Positions 11,000-22,749 are shown, numbered from the stretch's first letter. The stretch: 64,000 nucleotides of DNA from Dugong dugon (GCA_030035585.1 CM057462.1:100771234-100835233), one strand, 5' to 3'. The notes: generated by a model from the sequence alone, not told the origin. Numbers and translations: made by a program.

Positions 11000-11304
11000 T
11001 TGTTATTGTTGTTGTTAGCTGCTGTCAAGTCGTCCCCGACTCATGGTCACCCCATGTACAACAGGATTGGACAGTTGTGATCCATAGGATTTTCACTGGC
11101 TGATTTTTCAGAAGTAGATCGCCAGGGCTTTCTTCTTATTCTGTCTTAGTCTGGAAGCTCCGCTGAAACCTGTTCAGCATCGTAGCAACATGCAAGCCCC
11201 CACTGACAGAGAGATGGTGGCTGCACTTGAGATGCATTGGCTGGGAATTAAACCTGTGTCTCTTGCATGGAAGTTGAGAATTCTACCACTAAACTACCAA
11301 TGCC
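11000..11304 (-). mobile_element. tRNA-Gly-derived SINE with RTE-like body
   Basis: Nearly full length. The tail at the left (TTGTTGTTGTTAGCTGCTGT) is RTE-like. The middle contains the reverse complement of the CTTCCAGACTAAGACAGA block shared with RTE 5' sequence at 2720-2740. The right end is the tRNA-Gly-like head (reverse complement of CATTGGTAGTTTAGTGGTAG). No exact target-site duplication was found. Confidence 0.8.
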
Positions 11305-11664
11305 TCATACTTGTAATAAATAAGCCTGGAATTCATTGATTTATGAGATATGGCTTCTCTGGAGAAAAAGATTTACAATGCTCTGGGGTATAAAATGTAG
11401 GTGTTTTATAAATTTTATGCTTGCCATTCTTTGAGGTAATAATATGCAAAACCTTACACAGATACCTCATCTATTAATCTGGGTCAGAAATGTGGTTAGG
11501 GAAGGACCTGACTAGCGACACAGTATGTCCCAGATCTTTCTCTGCTTTGTCTTTGTCTCTTGATTGTTTGCATTCTTGAAATTATTAATAAAGCTTGATG
11601 CTGGGTAGAATCTCTGATTTGTGTGAGTCTGATTTGATGACTCAGTCCTGTGTGTTTTTGAAAG

Positions 11665-11738
11665 GAGGCTGGTGGATTCAAACTGCCAACCTTTTGGTTA
11701 GCAGCTGTAGCTCTTAACCACTGTACCGCCTGGGCTCT
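11665..11738 (-). mobile_element. AfroSINE fragment (head only)
   Basis: Only the tRNA-derived half remains: GGTTAGCAGCTGTAGCTCTT then AACCACTGTACCGCC, in reverse complement. The body and tail are missing. Confidence 0.75.
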
Positions 11739-11962
11739 GTTATCTCACCTGGTCATGGTGTTTGGTTGAAGGATGATGTGAACCAGAAAGGCCCAATTGG
11801 AATATTCCTTAGGATTTATTTAGGAATACTTGGAGAGAGAAGCTGTCTTTCTATTGAGGTTGCTAAACTGGTAAATATGAATCTGAGACCTATTATAGAT
11901 AGAGAGCCTACACACAAAATAGGTCAAGCAGAGATAAGGAGAGCTGATAGATGAAGGGAAGT

Positions 11963-11985
11963 GAAAAGAGAGAGAGAGAGAGGAG
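11963..11985. repeat. (GA)n simple repeat
   Basis: Short AG/GA tract (agagagagagagagag...), imperfect at its ends. Confidence 0.8.
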
Positions 11986-12092
11986 AGGAAAGAGATGGTG
12001 AAAGAGAGTGAACTCTGAATGTAGCATTTGAGTCCCTGGGTTTAGCCCTGTTTGAAATCCTGTGTATCACTTGGACTTCCCGGTTGTATAAG

Positions 12093-12498
12093 TGTCTTAG
12101 TTATCTAGTGCTGCTATACCAGAAATACCACAAACGGATGGCTTTAACAAATAGAAATTTATTTTCTCACAGTTTAGGAGGCTAGAAGTCTGAACTCAGG
12201 GTGCCGGCTCTAAAGGAAGGCTCTCTCTCTGTCAGCTCTGGAGGAAAGTCCTTGTCTCTTAGCACTTCTGCCCCTGGGCGATCTTCATGTGGCTTGGCAT
12301 CTCCCTTCTCCCATCTCTGCTCTACTGTCTTGTTTAATCTTTTTTATATCTCAAAAAAGTTTGACTCAAGATACACCGTACCCTAATCCTGCCTCATTGG
12401 CATAGCAAAGATAACCTATTCCCAAATGGGATTATATCCGTGGTAAACAGGTTAGGATTTAAAACACATTTTTGGGGGACACAATTCAACCCATAACA
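12093..12498 (-). mobile_element. Solo LTR, MaLR-like family A, antisense
   Basis: Starts TGTCTTAGTTATCTAG and ends CCATAACA. Flanking 5-mers ATAAG (12088-12092) and CTAAG (12499-12503) match at 4 of 5 positions. It is about 100 bp shorter than the copy at 1332, with an internal deletion in the 3' half. Confidence 0.8.
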
Positions 12499-12503
12499 CT
12501 AAG

Positions 12504-13314
12504 CAAAGCCAACACATTCTCTTTTTGCTTAAACTAGATTGTACTGGGTTTCTATTACTTTCAACCAAGAATTCTGACTAATCTCATAGCTGAAATTTTG
12601 TGTAGGCCAGACTGGGAGGGCCTGGAAACTCGGACCAGAGAAGCACACTAGGAAGGAGCAAGCTCCTAGAGGTAAAAGTCTGAAGAGAAACAAAAGTACA
12701 TATTATAACTTGATTTCTGACTTCTAGCTCAGGTTCACACATCAACATTATTGGAATTTTAAATAAGATCGTAACTATTATGACAATATTTTTTGGCCAC
12801 TTTATGTTATTCTGCCTTCTTATTTTTTTGCCTACTTTACCCTGGGTGTGACCTCTTTTGGGACTATGTGGCCATGTAACACATAGTGTTTTATAGCTTT
12901 GGGTTTCGCTTGGAGAAGAAAACTGCATTTTAGCAATTATCCCTTTATTTGTAGTTACCTATTTATTTTATATATCCCCAGTTCCTCCTCGATAGGGAAT
13001 AAATCTTATATATTTCCTTAACTCCAGCACTTGGAAAATAGTTAGTGCTCAATGTTTGTAGAATAAATGAAGGGAGGAATTTTATTTTTACTATCGTTGT
13101 AACTTTGTACCCAGTCTGACCAGTGTGAAATTGTATAGCCTTGATTCCCTCCCATTTTTTTTTTTTTTACCGAATATGCATAATTATATTACTTGGTGTG
13201 CAACAAAATGTTTGATTATGATGAATGTTATTATAGCTAAGGCATGTTGCTAATATTTGATGCAATAAAGAAGGAGTAAATACTTTAAATTATGCCATAG
13301 TTTAAAGTAGTAGT
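12504..13314. other. No gene; L2-like tail near 13020
   Basis: At about 13020-13075, 'ttagtgctcaatgtttgtag' and an aataaatga-type end resemble the 3' tail of an L2 element. The rest is unrecognised. The 114-codon minus-strand frame at 12584-12928 has no recognisable family. Confidence 0.35.
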
Positions 13315-13655
13315 TATAAATCATGGGCTTTTGAATAGAATCCCTGCTGCACTGCCTGTTAGCAATGCAACCTTGGTCAAGGTGCTGCCTCTCAGTTTCC
13401 TTCTCTGTATAATAGGACTAGCAATACTTACATCATACTGTTGTTGTCAGTATTAAATAAGTACTATACTTAAAACTCTTAGAAGAGTGCCTAGCATATA
13501 ATAAGTGCCATGTAAGTCTTTGATTTGATGTATAATTATTATTGTTTTTCTCTAAACCTGTTTTATTGTTGTAAAATGGGGATAGTAATATTGCATATGT
13601 GTGAATTTCAAGTGAGATAATGCACACAAAATGTCTGGCAGTAAATATACAATAA
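13315..13655 (+). mobile_element. Two adjacent MIR SINE fragments
   Basis: MIR core features: 'aaccttggtcaaggtgctgc' and 'cagtttccttctctgtataa' at about 13370-13420, followed by 'agagtgcctagcatataata'. A second fragment with 'gtaaaatggggatagtaata' runs from about 13555 until the SINE at 13655. Confidence 0.6.
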
Positions 13656-13775
13656 AATTACCAGTTGCCATTGAATTGATTCCGACTCATGGTGACCCCA
13701 TGTATTGCAGAGTAGATCTGTGCTCCATGTGGTTTTCAATGGATGGTTTTTCAGAAGTAGGCTGCCAGGTAATGA
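13656..13775 (-). mobile_element. AfroSINE-related partial copy
   Basis: The reverse-complement tail and body (CAGTTGCCATTGAATTGATT, then the TTTTCAGAAGTAGGCTGCCAGG block) without the tRNA head. It belongs to the longer subfamily with the gaagtaga block. Confidence 0.65.
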
Positions 13776-13846
13776 TACTGGTATCTAGTTATGAGTGTTT
13801 GTGTGTGTGTGTGTACTTTAATGTTAAATGTATTATGTTATTATTT

Positions 13847-14003
13847 AAAAACCCATTGCCATTGAGTCAATTCTGGCGCATAGTGACCTCATAGGACAGA
13901 ATAGAACTACCCTATTGGGTTTCCAGGGAGCAGCTGGTGGATTCAAACTGCTGACCTTTTGGTTAACAGCTGAGCTCTTAACCACTGTACCACCAGGGCT
14001 CCA
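13847..14003 (-). mobile_element. AfroSINE-type SINE
   Basis: Full reverse-complement copy. The tail is AACCCATTGCCATTGAGTCA and the head CTCTTAACCACTGTACCACC. Flanking TTATTATTT-like sequence on both sides is a likely target-site duplication. Confidence 0.85.
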
Positions 14004-14074
14004 TATTATTATTTAGTTTTTGAAAATGGGTAGTGCACATTTGGTACACATGGTAACTTTCAGTTAATCTACTA

Positions 14075-14273
14075 ATACCAGTTGCTGTGGAGTCAATTCT
14101 GACTCATGGCAATCCCATGTGTGTCAGAGTACAACTGTCCTCCGTATTGTTTTCAATGGCTGGTTTTTCAGAAGTAGATCGCCAGGACTTTCCTCCAAGG
14201 CACCTCTGGGTGCTAACCTCCAACTTTTCAGTTAGCAGCCTCGTGTGTTAACCATTTGTACCACCCAGGGACT
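14075..14273 (-). mobile_element. AfroSINE long subfamily copy
   Basis: Reverse complement with the extended middle (GAAGTAGATCGCCAGGACTT, then CAAGGCACCTCTGGGTGCTA) and a diverged tRNA head (TGTTAACCATTTGTACCACC). The middle matches the plus-strand copies at 21612 and 21812 and marks a distinct subfamily. Confidence 0.8.
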
Positions 14274-14284
14274 CTTTAAATAGA

Positions 14285-14650
14285 GTAAAGTTGGGGTATT
14301 GGAACCAGTCTGTCTGGTTGCAGGCTTCACCACATATTGTTTGTATGCTCTTGGGCAAGTTGTTTAACTTCTCAGAGTCACCTCTAATAAAATAAAAATA
14401 ATAGTAGTGTCTACTCCATAATGTGGTTTTCAGGATTAAATGAGGCAATACATGTAAAGCACTAAGCACAAAGCCAAGAAAATTGCAAGCAGTATATAAA
14501 TGCAAGCTCTTATTGTCACTCTGAACCTCAGTCACATTTAATGGTGAAAATGAGGATAATGATATCTAACTCACCAGGCTCTTTTGTGGGTAATATGTGA
14601 TAGTGCCAGTGAAAATATCTAGTAAACAGTAAGTATGTGATGAATACCAG
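14285..14650 (+). mobile_element. MIR SINE fragments
   Basis: 'gctcttgggcaagttgttta' and 'ggattaaatgaggcaataca' at about 14345-14455 are MIR core. A second MIR-like piece (aaaatgaggataatgatatc) lies near 14545-14650. Confidence 0.6.
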
Positions 14651-16984
14651 TTTTCTTTTTCATTTTTATGATTTGAGAGACAACTCAGAATTTTGCAATG
14701 CCTTCAAGTCATCAGTATACATATCAATTGAATTTCCACACGTGTGAATATAGGGCAGAAAAGATTAGGTAGAATTTGAGCAATTATATGTATTAAACAT
14801 TGTTTATTGAGTAAATATCATTCTGCTTGCTTAGTAGCTGTTCTTTTCTTACAAAGTAGGTTGTGCCATAAAGATCCCATTTGTGCATGTATTTTTTCGT
14901 TTGGGTCACAGATAAATGGCGATTTACTCTATTCAGAGAAGGATAGAAAACTAGGCTGGTATTTCAGGTTTATTACAGTGAACGTCGGTGCACAATCTGC
15001 TAGAACTGAAGGAGGATGTTATTAATCAAAAGGTGCACAAAGAGGCAAAGGACTTCATTATGCTGTTTTGCTCCCACAACTTGCACCTGGAGCTTTTTAA
15101 TGAACATGCCCTTTGGAGACAGGTGGCACTCTGCAAAGTGTAAACCTCTCTAAACCTCTTCTTGTCTCAAACTGACACGTCTTCATGTCACTGTGAATAA
15201 TCAATCCAAGTCTTAAATGATGTTAAAGGCTTTGGTAGAACTATAATTAGTTTGAACATTTTCTTTTTCCTGGTTTCTAGGAGCATATATTGCTGGAATA
15301 GGGGAAGGAAATAATGTCAAGAAACAGCTGAAAAAAATCATCTATCATTGGAAAAAGGCAAGCCTGTACAAGATGATATTGTGTACTGGGTGAACTAGTA
15401 CAGTAGATGGCAGTTTAGTAACACACAATATTATTTTATCATGGTGGCAAATTCATATTTAGAAGTCATCTTTTCTTAGAGTATATAGGAAAATGTGTAT
15501 TTTAAAAGTTATAGATGTATTGTCATCTTTTATTGGGAAAAGTTAGTATTTATCACCTCTGCAGTTGATCTCTACTGGCTTAGAGAAGCAGAATTATTAT
15601 AAACTTGTCCAATAACACAGAGTATAAAATGGACATTGGGCTGCTACAGAGATTTTCCACCATATCTTGGTACCATCCCATTCTTTTTGAAGCATGTGTA
15701 GATATTTTTTGATATTTGAAAAGATAAAGAACTTAGGAATGGCTCTCAACTAAACAACACAACCAACAATTGACTCCTCTGAAAATCTGGCTGTAGCTTT
15801 AATATTTCACATGTATTTTCTTTAGTTACTTGTTAAAATATTTAACACGCTGAGAGAAGTGGGGAAAAGGAGCCAAGATACACAGAAGAGATAAGAAAGA
15901 GAAGGTGCCATTTCTAAGAATTTGTCAAAGTTAAAAGAAGAAGAAATAAGAACTGAACCTTCCCTGAGATATAAGCTCAAAGAGTGTGGGACTTGCTACA
16001 TGGAATTTATCAAAAAGTCCAGGCATTAGGAAAACTGTTCTCAGAACAGAGAGCTGACACTTCTTCCTAAGATGGAATCAGACCATTACACACGCAGTAT
16101 TGGTTTAATTGAGCATGCATTATATCCTTCAGCAAAAAATCTTCAGTCATGGTAGTCTATTTTCTCGGGCACCAGGGCCTGACAGATTTCTCACAGAAGT
16201 AAGCAATTGAGAGTGATAAAATTTTGACATGAAATGTGCTTAGATTTTGAAAGCCATTAAACAAGGCTTGTTTGCTTATAATTTTCTAATAAAATAGAGG
16301 ACCTTCTGTGAAAAGCAGTTTTAAAAACACATCATAACATTTTAAGTGTGTAGGTCTTGCAACATTTGTTCCAATTTTCTAGTGATAGACACAGAGTAAT
16401 AAGATTTCCCTAACAGATGCTTCGTGATGGGTACTCACATGTCACTCAAGCTGACAAGGTTTTAGAAAAAAATACTTTCTCCACTGTGTTCCCATTTTGA
16501 AAGATTAGCTAGTGCACATAATTCAATTTTGTTTAATTGAAAAGAATAAAAAATCCACAAAATGCAATTTATTAGCATTAATATGATAGAATTAATTGGA
16601 CATACACCCCCAAACAACCCAGCAGATACTATTCTACAGATTTAAGTTCATCCCAGACAAGATTCTAATCCTATGTGCCTGAATAAAAGTGTTAGCCCCA
16701 ATGTGATCATGGAATTTTAGAACTGGGAAAAATATTTAAAGATAATCTAATTCAAATAAATACCTACTTTTAAGTATTTTTTTAATGTACCCAAAAGATT
16801 TGGATTTAATTAGTCTTTAAATAATATGTGGCAAGTACCATCCAGGTTACATGTTTCATCATTCATTCATGCATTGATTTATTCTCTCAATAGACATTTA
16901 TTCAGCACTTCCCATGTACTGGTATATTCCAGGAACTGTGTAAGGGATGGGTATAGCAAGCATAAATATTTTTTTAACCCTGCC
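14651..16984. other. Unique-looking sequence with one exon-like signal
   Basis: No repeat recognised except an L2-like scrap at about 16865-16980. At 15281 a polypyrimidine tract ending in TTTCTAG is followed by about 90 bp open in one frame, rich in Lys, to a TGA near 15391. No donor site or matching upstream exon is visible. It may be a terminal exon of an unknown transcript, or chance. Confidence 0.3.
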
Positions 16985-16994
16985 TCTGAGGAGG

Positions 16995-17146
16995 GGAAAC
17001 CCTGGTGGTATAGTGGTTAAGTGCTACATCTGCTAACCAGAAGGTCGGCAGTTCGAATCCACCAGGCGCTCCTTGGAAACTCTATGGGGCAGTTCTACTC
17101 TGTCCTGTAGGGTTGCTATGAATCGGAGTTGACTCGACAGCAACAA
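16995..17146 (+). mobile_element. AfroSINE-type SINE with perfect 10-bp TSD
   Basis: TCTGAGGAGG flanks the element at 16985-16994 and 17147-17156. The head is GGTATAGTGGTTAAGTGCTA, box B GGTCGGCAGTTCGAATCC and the tail GACTCGACAGCAACAA. Confidence 0.9.
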
Positions 17147-17243
17147 TCTGAGGAGGAGCTCAGATTTTAGCTGGTAAGATAGACAAGTAAATTAACAACT
17201 ATACTGTAGTGTGATAAAAGCTATGACAGGTTTGTATATAGTC

Positions 17244-17766
17244 TGTCTTAGTCATCTAGTGCTGTTATGATAGAAATACCACAAGTGGATGGCTTTAACA
17301 AAGAGAAATTTATTTTCTCACAGTCTAGGAGGCTAGAAGTCCAAATTCAGGGTGTCAGCTCCAGAGGGAGTCTTTCTCTCTCTGTTGGCTTTGGGGGAAG
17401 GTCCTTGTCATCAATCTTCCCAGGTTGAGGGGCTTCTCAGTACAGGGACCCTGGGTCCAAAGGACACGCTATTCTCCTGGCTCTTGTTTCTTAGTGGTAT
17501 GAGGTCCCCATGTCTCTCTGCTAGCTTCTCTCTTTTATATCTCAAAAGAGATTGGCTTAAAACACAGTCTAAACTCATAGATTGAATCCTGCCTTGTTAA
17601 TATAACTGCCACTAATCCAATCTCATTAACTTTATAGAGATAGAATTTACCACACATAGGAAAATCACATTAGATGACAAAATGGTGGACAGTCACACAA
17701 CACTGGGATCAGGGCCTAGCCAAATTGATACGCATATTTTTGGGGGACACAATTCAATCCGTAATG
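17244..17766 (-). mobile_element. Solo LTR, MaLR-like family A, antisense
   Basis: Starts TGTCTTAGTCATCTAG. The end is mutated (AATCCGTAATG). Flanking 5-mers TAGTC (17239-17243) and TAATC (17767-17771) match at 4 of 5 positions. Similar in length to the copies at 1332 and 26914. Confidence 0.8.
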
Positions 17767-18251
17767 TAATCCCATGGGAAAACAGATGAGAGAGCAATCT
17801 ATTTTACTTGGGGGTTCTGTGAAGACAACAGAGAGAACATTAACATTTGATCTGGTACTTGGAGTTCGAGTAGCAATTCTCAGAGGAGAAGTGGGGACTG
17901 AGGATGTAGAAAAGGAAATAGGCATGAAGGCAGAAGTGTATGTTTGGAGGATGGCAGTGTAAAATACAGGGAGGGACTGGTGGGAAATGAGGCAGAATGG
18001 AACTGGAAAGGTAACTCAAGGGAAGACTACAAATAACAGATTCTAAAGAATTTGGTGTTAATTCAGTAGGAAATGGGAAATATTGAAAGAATTTGAAAAT
18101 GAAGAAAGTTACAAGATCTGATTTATATTTTTGAAAAGCTGTCTCTGAGACTGGTGTGAAAAATGGTTAAGACCACGTATAGAATAGGCATGTTGATGTA
18201 TATTCAGGTCCTGTACTAGGGTAGTGGAAGTGACAATGAACAAAGGCGTAT

Positions 18252-18589
18252 GTTGTTGTTAGCTGCTGTTGAGTCAGCTTCTGGCTCATCGGGACCCCAT
18301 GCAAGACAAAATGAAATGCTGTTTGGTCCTGTGCCTTCCCCATGATCAGCTGGGGATCAGACCATCCGTAGAGTTTTCACTGGCTGATTTTCAGAAGTAG
18401 ATCACCAAGATTTTTTTCTAGTCCATCTTAGTCTGGAAGTTAGGCTGAAACCTGTTCAGCATCACAGCCACATACAAGCCTCTGCTGACAGATGGGTGGT
18501 CTTGAGTATGAGGTATATTGGCCAGGAATTGAGCCTGGGTCTCCTGCATGGAAGGTGAGAATTCTAGATTGAACCACCAATGCCACAAT
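18252..18589 (-). mobile_element. tRNA-Gly-derived SINE, full length, with TSD
   Basis: The RTE-like tail at the left (TTGTTGTTAGCTGCTGTTGA) leads through the shared RTE-like body to a tRNA-Gly-like head at about 18547-18585 (reverse complement of CATTGGTGGTTCAATCTAGA). Flanks CAAAGGCGTAT (18241-18251) and CAAAGGCATAT (18590-18600) differ at one base and are the target-site duplication. Not a functional tRNA gene: the anticodon arm is degenerate. Confidence 0.85.
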
Positions 18590-18724
18590 CAAAGGCATAT
18601 ATTAAGATACATTTTAGAAACTGAATTGACAGGACTTTGTGGGCCATTGCTTGGGGAGAGGCAGGTGCTAAAGGAGAGAGATAAGTTAGGATGGCTTCTA
18701 GAGGTCTAGTTCATGAGATTAGTT

Positions 18725-18910
18725 TTGAGGATTTAAATAGATGTTTATTTAATCCTTTTCACTTCTTTTTGAGGATTACAACAGGTGAGAAAAACTGAAA
18801 CTTTGGAAAGTTAAGTAACTTGCCAGTGTTACCATACAGCTAATAATTTATGGAGGGAAGATTCAAACACATTCTGTTTGACTAATTCCAGAATCCAAGC
18901 TCTTAACCAT
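18725..18910 (-). mobile_element. MIR-like SINE fragment
   Basis: Reverse-complement MIR pattern: 'aagttaagtaacttgccagt', then 'accatacagctaataattta', then 'ccaagctcttaaccatttgc'. Diverged. Confidence 0.5.
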
Positions 18911-19434
18911 TTGCTGACTGTCTCTCTTTTTACTGATTGAGAAGTGATGCCATTTCCTGGACTAGGAAATGTAGGAGGAAAAATAGGTTTTGAATGGAAG
19001 ATGATCACTTTGTCATTTAATATGTTGAGTATGATGTTTCTGACAGGCCAAACAGTGGAGCTATTCAGAAGAGAATTAGAAATATCATCCTGAAGCTCAT
19101 GAAAGAAATGGAGTCTAAAAGTTTCACCCTCTTCTCTTCTGAACTTCACAGTCTCTTTCCATTTGGGATCAACATCTTCCACTCCACACACATTAAACTA
19201 GGCCATAAGTCCAAATCTGTAATGACTCATCCATTCTCATCTCAATTCCTATTCTCCAGCCAACTTTACCTCCAACGCATTTTCATGCTGACTTCAGAAT
19301 TGCTCTGCTTGTGAATTATTTAACCCTGAAATAGCAATGACTGAGCATAGCATCTCCTGCTCTTCCTCTCTCCCACTTACTCAACTCATGTTCAGTTTGG
19401 TTCAGATCATTTATTGAATACCTACCGTGTGCAT

Positions 19435-19438
19435 GCAT

Positions 19439-19470
<32 letters not shown>

Positions 19471-19474
19471 ACAT
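19435..19474. repeat. (CA)n microsatellite
   Basis: About 13 uninterrupted CA units bounded by tgcatgcata and tacacacat. Confidence 0.95.
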
Positions 19475-19649
19475 TTTCCGTGATCTCAAGAATCTCACAG
19501 AATAGGAAGGGAGCAGATATCTTAAAAAAAAAAAAAAAAATTATAATCCTAGTGTGCTAAGTAAAATAATAGAGGTAATTCTAGGTGGAGTAGTGAGGTA
19601 AAGTGGCAAGTCTGAGCAGTTGTACTTGAGTTGAAAAGGGAGAGATATA

Positions 19650-20035
19650 TCAGTTACATATTGCTGCATAACAAACCTCCCGAATTTAGTGACTTATAAT
19701 AGCGACTTCTCCAAATTCTGTGGGTTGACTGGACTCCACCTGCATTTAGCTGGTAGCTGGGATGGGCAGGAAAGTCCCAGAAACGTTTACTCACATGCCT
19801 AGGGTAGAGGTGCTTTCTCTTGACTAGGGCATCTAGTAGGTTCTCTTCTCTGTGGACTTTCTCTTTACGTGGTATCTCATACTCCAGACAGGATAGCCTG
19901 AACTTCCTTACAGCACAGATGCTGGGTTAGACTCAGAACTGGCACAATGTTAAGTCTACAGCATTTTATTATGCTGTAGAACTAAGGGCTTTTGGTAAAA
20001 GGAATAGCATGAGGGAACAGGAATGGGAGGATATT
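19650..20035 (-). mobile_element. Old LTR-like interspersed repeat
   Basis: Starts with 'ttacatattgctgcataaca', a terminus also seen at 7605 and, weaker, near 51590. The body text (gggttgactggactccacct, then catgcctagggtag) matches a common old mammalian repeat whose exact name I cannot fix. Confidence 0.45.
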
Positions 20036-20084
20036 CGGCAACCATCATCATCATCATCATTATTATTGTCTATTTATTTATTTT

Positions 20085-20415
20085 GTAGACAGATCACCAG
20101 AAGAGATTTTAGAAAGCAAGAAATGTCTGAGATGAGTCTTGAAGGCTGAGAAGTTCATCAGGAGAATGGGGATTTGAGAGCGATATAAGAGCCCTTTAGA
20201 AAGAACAGCAATGACATGAAGGCAGAAGGCAGCATAGTTGTTCAGCATGCCAGGACATATATGGAATGTCGAGGCATTTGGGGGAAGGAATGAGAAATGA
20301 GTCTTGGCATTTAAGAAATGAACTATGGCAAGATATGGAAAGCCTTATATAGGAAGTAAACTGAACTTTATCTTCTAGACTCCAGAAAGCCCTTGGAGAA
20401 GTTTTATGTAGGGGA
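20085..20415 (-). mobile_element. L2-like LINE remnant
   Basis: Text such as 'gaaagccttatataggaagt' and 'aactgaactttatcttctag' resembles the antisense of L2 ORF sequence (reverse complement of 'aggataaagtccaaactcc'). Highly diverged. Confidence 0.35.
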
Positions 20416-20439
20416 GTGAGTGTTCTTCATTTGCATTGA

Positions 20440-21340
20440 TTCTTCCAATACTTTGTTGGTTCCATATGTTCTTGATCAGTAAGTCTCCTTTGGCTTCACT
20501 TACTTCTTCAATCCTACTGTGCTCCATGATCATTCAGTTAAACCTCTTTCTTACCAACACTCTTAATTTTCAATACTCTCATGACCTTCCTCTCATACCA
20601 TTATCCTAATCCTCAATTCTAGAATAACCTAACCATCTGTTTCCTCTGATCCTGGAGCCAGGCATTGAATAATATTTGGAGTAAAGCACATAACCAGGTT
20701 GATTGCCTGTATTAGAGATTTATAATTTCCAACCTCTGTTGAACTCTCAATATTGTCTAGCAAGTATTTACAGATTCTAACCCATCCCTATAATGGTAAT
20801 ATTTTACCACTCTTCAAGCTTTCTTCCTAATGCTGCTCTTCCCTTAGAAGATTACCTTTCCTACTTCACATAGAAAATAGTTATTATAGCTGTGAAAAAC
20901 TTTCCTTCACATGCTTTCCTGAAGTTCATTCCTTTTTTCTCATTCTAGATCATGTCCTTCCTTTCTCTCCCAATTCCTCTCATCCTCCTTGGGATTACTT
21001 TACTTCCTGTACACTTCTCATCCGTATAGCTCTCATCCTTCCCTATCTTTGTCTTCTCTCCTACCACGAAGAGTCATTCTTCCTCTTTTTCTTCACCTGT
21101 GCTCTTGACCCCTAACTTTCTTTTTCCTGCAAGTTCTTGCTCTGGTAATTATGTCCTTTCTCACTTGCTTTTTCAGTCGAGCTCTTTCCATAACTCTTTC
21201 TCCTCAGGCTAAAATATTCAAAAATATCTTCTATCCTAAAAACATTTCCTCAGCCTTATTTCCTCCACTTTCAGTATTCTCTCAGTGTACCCCCACTTAT
21301 ATTTCCTTATTTGCATCTTTACTTCTTGGCAGACTGCAAC
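20440..21340. other. Long pyrimidine-rich tract on the plus strand
   Basis: About 900 bp dominated by C and T on this strand, with many TTCC and TCTCTT blocks. No gene or named repeat recognised. The 69-codon frame at 21151-21360 is a by-product of the composition. Confidence 0.4.
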
Positions 21341-21611
21341 TTGACTTAAGACTTGATTGAATGCCAAACACAGTTTCTGATGCATAGTGTGCATGCCATA
21401 AGTATGTAGTAATGACCAATTTCTAAGTGCCAATCTCATGATCTCTTTTTGGGATGAGCTTCATTTTAAGGTCCTGCCCCTGGCTTAGTGGAAACTTGCT
21501 ATAAACCACACATACAGATGGACATAATGACTGAGATTCTGTACTCCATAGGTTTATTTCAAAATCAATCTCATTCCATTTGCATTTTGATTTGTTGGGG
21601 CCTGTGCTGTC

Positions 21612-21805
21612 TCTGGAGTCCCCGGGTGGCACAAAATGTTAAGTGCTTGACTACTAACTGAAAAGTTAATAGTTCGAACCCATCCAGAGGCACCTTGGAA
21701 GAAAGACTTGGTGATCTGGTTCTGAAGGGTCACAGGCTTGAAAACCCTACAGAGCATTTCTACTCTGTACACATATGAGGTCAGAGTCAACTCAATAGTA
21801 ACTGT
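21612..21805 (+). mobile_element. AfroSINE long subfamily copy
   Basis: Diverged tRNA head (GTCCCCGGGTGGCACAAAATG), CAGAGGCACCTTGGAAGAAAG block, then GACTTGGTGATCTGGTTCTG and the tail GTCAGAGTCAACTCAATAG. Same subfamily as 14075 and 21812. Confidence 0.75.
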
Positions 21806-21811
21806 ATTTTC

Positions 21812-22008
21812 AGTGATGTCCCTTGAGGGGTACAAATGATTAACATGCTTGCCTGCTAACTGAAAGGTTGGAGGTTTGAGTCCACCCAGAGGCACCTTGA
21901 AAGAAAGTCCTGGTGATCTACTTCTAAAACCAGCTGCTGAAACCCTTATGGAGCACAGTTCTACTCCTACACACATGGTGTTGCCATGAGTCAGAATTAA
22001 CTACCACC
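21812..22008 (+). mobile_element. AfroSINE long subfamily copy, tandem neighbour
   Basis: Head CTTGCCTGCTAACTGAAAGG, middle CTGGTGATCTACTTCTAAAA, tail CATGAGTCAGAATTAACTAC. It follows the previous SINE head-to-tail with only a few bases between and abuts the L1 3' UTR at about 22010. Confidence 0.75.
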
Positions 22009-22009
22009 A

Positions 22010-22472
22010 ATGACTGCCCTGACAGGGAACACAACAGAGAGTCCCTGATGGAGCAGGAGAAAAGCTTGGAGCAGAACTCAAATCCATGCAAAAAGACCAG
22101 ACTTAATGGTCTGAGACTGGCCATGGCCCCCAGGTGCTCTGTTAACCCAGAACTAAAACCATTCCTGAAGCCCACTCTTCAGACAAAGATTAGACTGGAC
22201 TATAAAACGTAAAATAATACTCATGAAGAGTGTGCTTCTTAGTTCAAGCAGATACACGAGACCAAATGGGCGGCTCCTGTCTGGAAGCAGGATGAGAAGG
22301 CAGGAAGGGACAGGAACTGGTTGAATGGAGATCATAAACCCTAGGTGGAAAGGGGGTGTGTGCTGTCACATTATAGGGGTTGCAGCTAATGTCACATGAC
22401 AATATATGTATAAATTTTTGTATGAGAAATCAACGTGAGTTGTAAACTTTCACTTAAGCACAAAAAAAAGAA
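22010..22472 (+). mobile_element. L1 3' UTR, 5'-truncated
   Basis: Matches the 3' UTR at 400-927 in order: a 'gaccagacttaatggtctga' block, 'gaaggcaggaagggacagga', then the terminal unit 'gttgcagctaatgtcacatg' and 'tatgagaaatcaacgtgagt', ending in AAAAAAAA. Only one terminal unit is present, unlike 1-1296. Confidence 0.75.
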
Positions 22473-22596
22473 TTGACTCTCAGATGGCAACTGGTTTGGT
22501 TTGGGAATTTTTTGGTGCTGTACCAGTTGGTAAATATGTCGAATACTACCCTTGATTTAGTATATATACATATACGTAACCTACATCCGTATGTAT

Positions 22597-22749
22597 GAGC
22601 CCTGGTGGCACAGTGGTTAAGAGCTTGGCTGCTATCCAAAAGGTTGGCAGTTTGAATCCACCAGCCACTCCTTGGAAACTCTTCGGGGCAATTCTACTGT
22701 GTCCTATAGGGTTGCTATGAGTCGGAATCAACTCAATGGCAATGGATTC
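22597..22749 (+). mobile_element. AfroSINE-type SINE
   Basis: Head GGTGGCACAGTGGTTAAGAG, box B GGTTGGCAGTTTGAATCC, tail GTCGGAATCAACTCAATGGC. GTATGTAT occurs on both sides as a likely target-site duplication. The minus-strand frame at 22546-22806 is its complement, not a gene. Confidence 0.85.

Noticed and set aside
12584-12928. 114-codon minus-strand frame as a gene
   Set aside because: No domain or family recognised, no splice context; its length is within chance expectation for 64 kb read in six frames.
18540-18590. tRNA-Gly gene on the minus strand
   Set aside because: The 5' half resembles tRNA-Gly, but the anticodon and T arms are degenerate and the unit continues into a SINE body and RTE tail with a TSD.
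21554-21976. 140-codon minus-strand frame as a gene
   Set aside because: It is the antisense of two head-to-tail AfroSINE long-subfamily copies.
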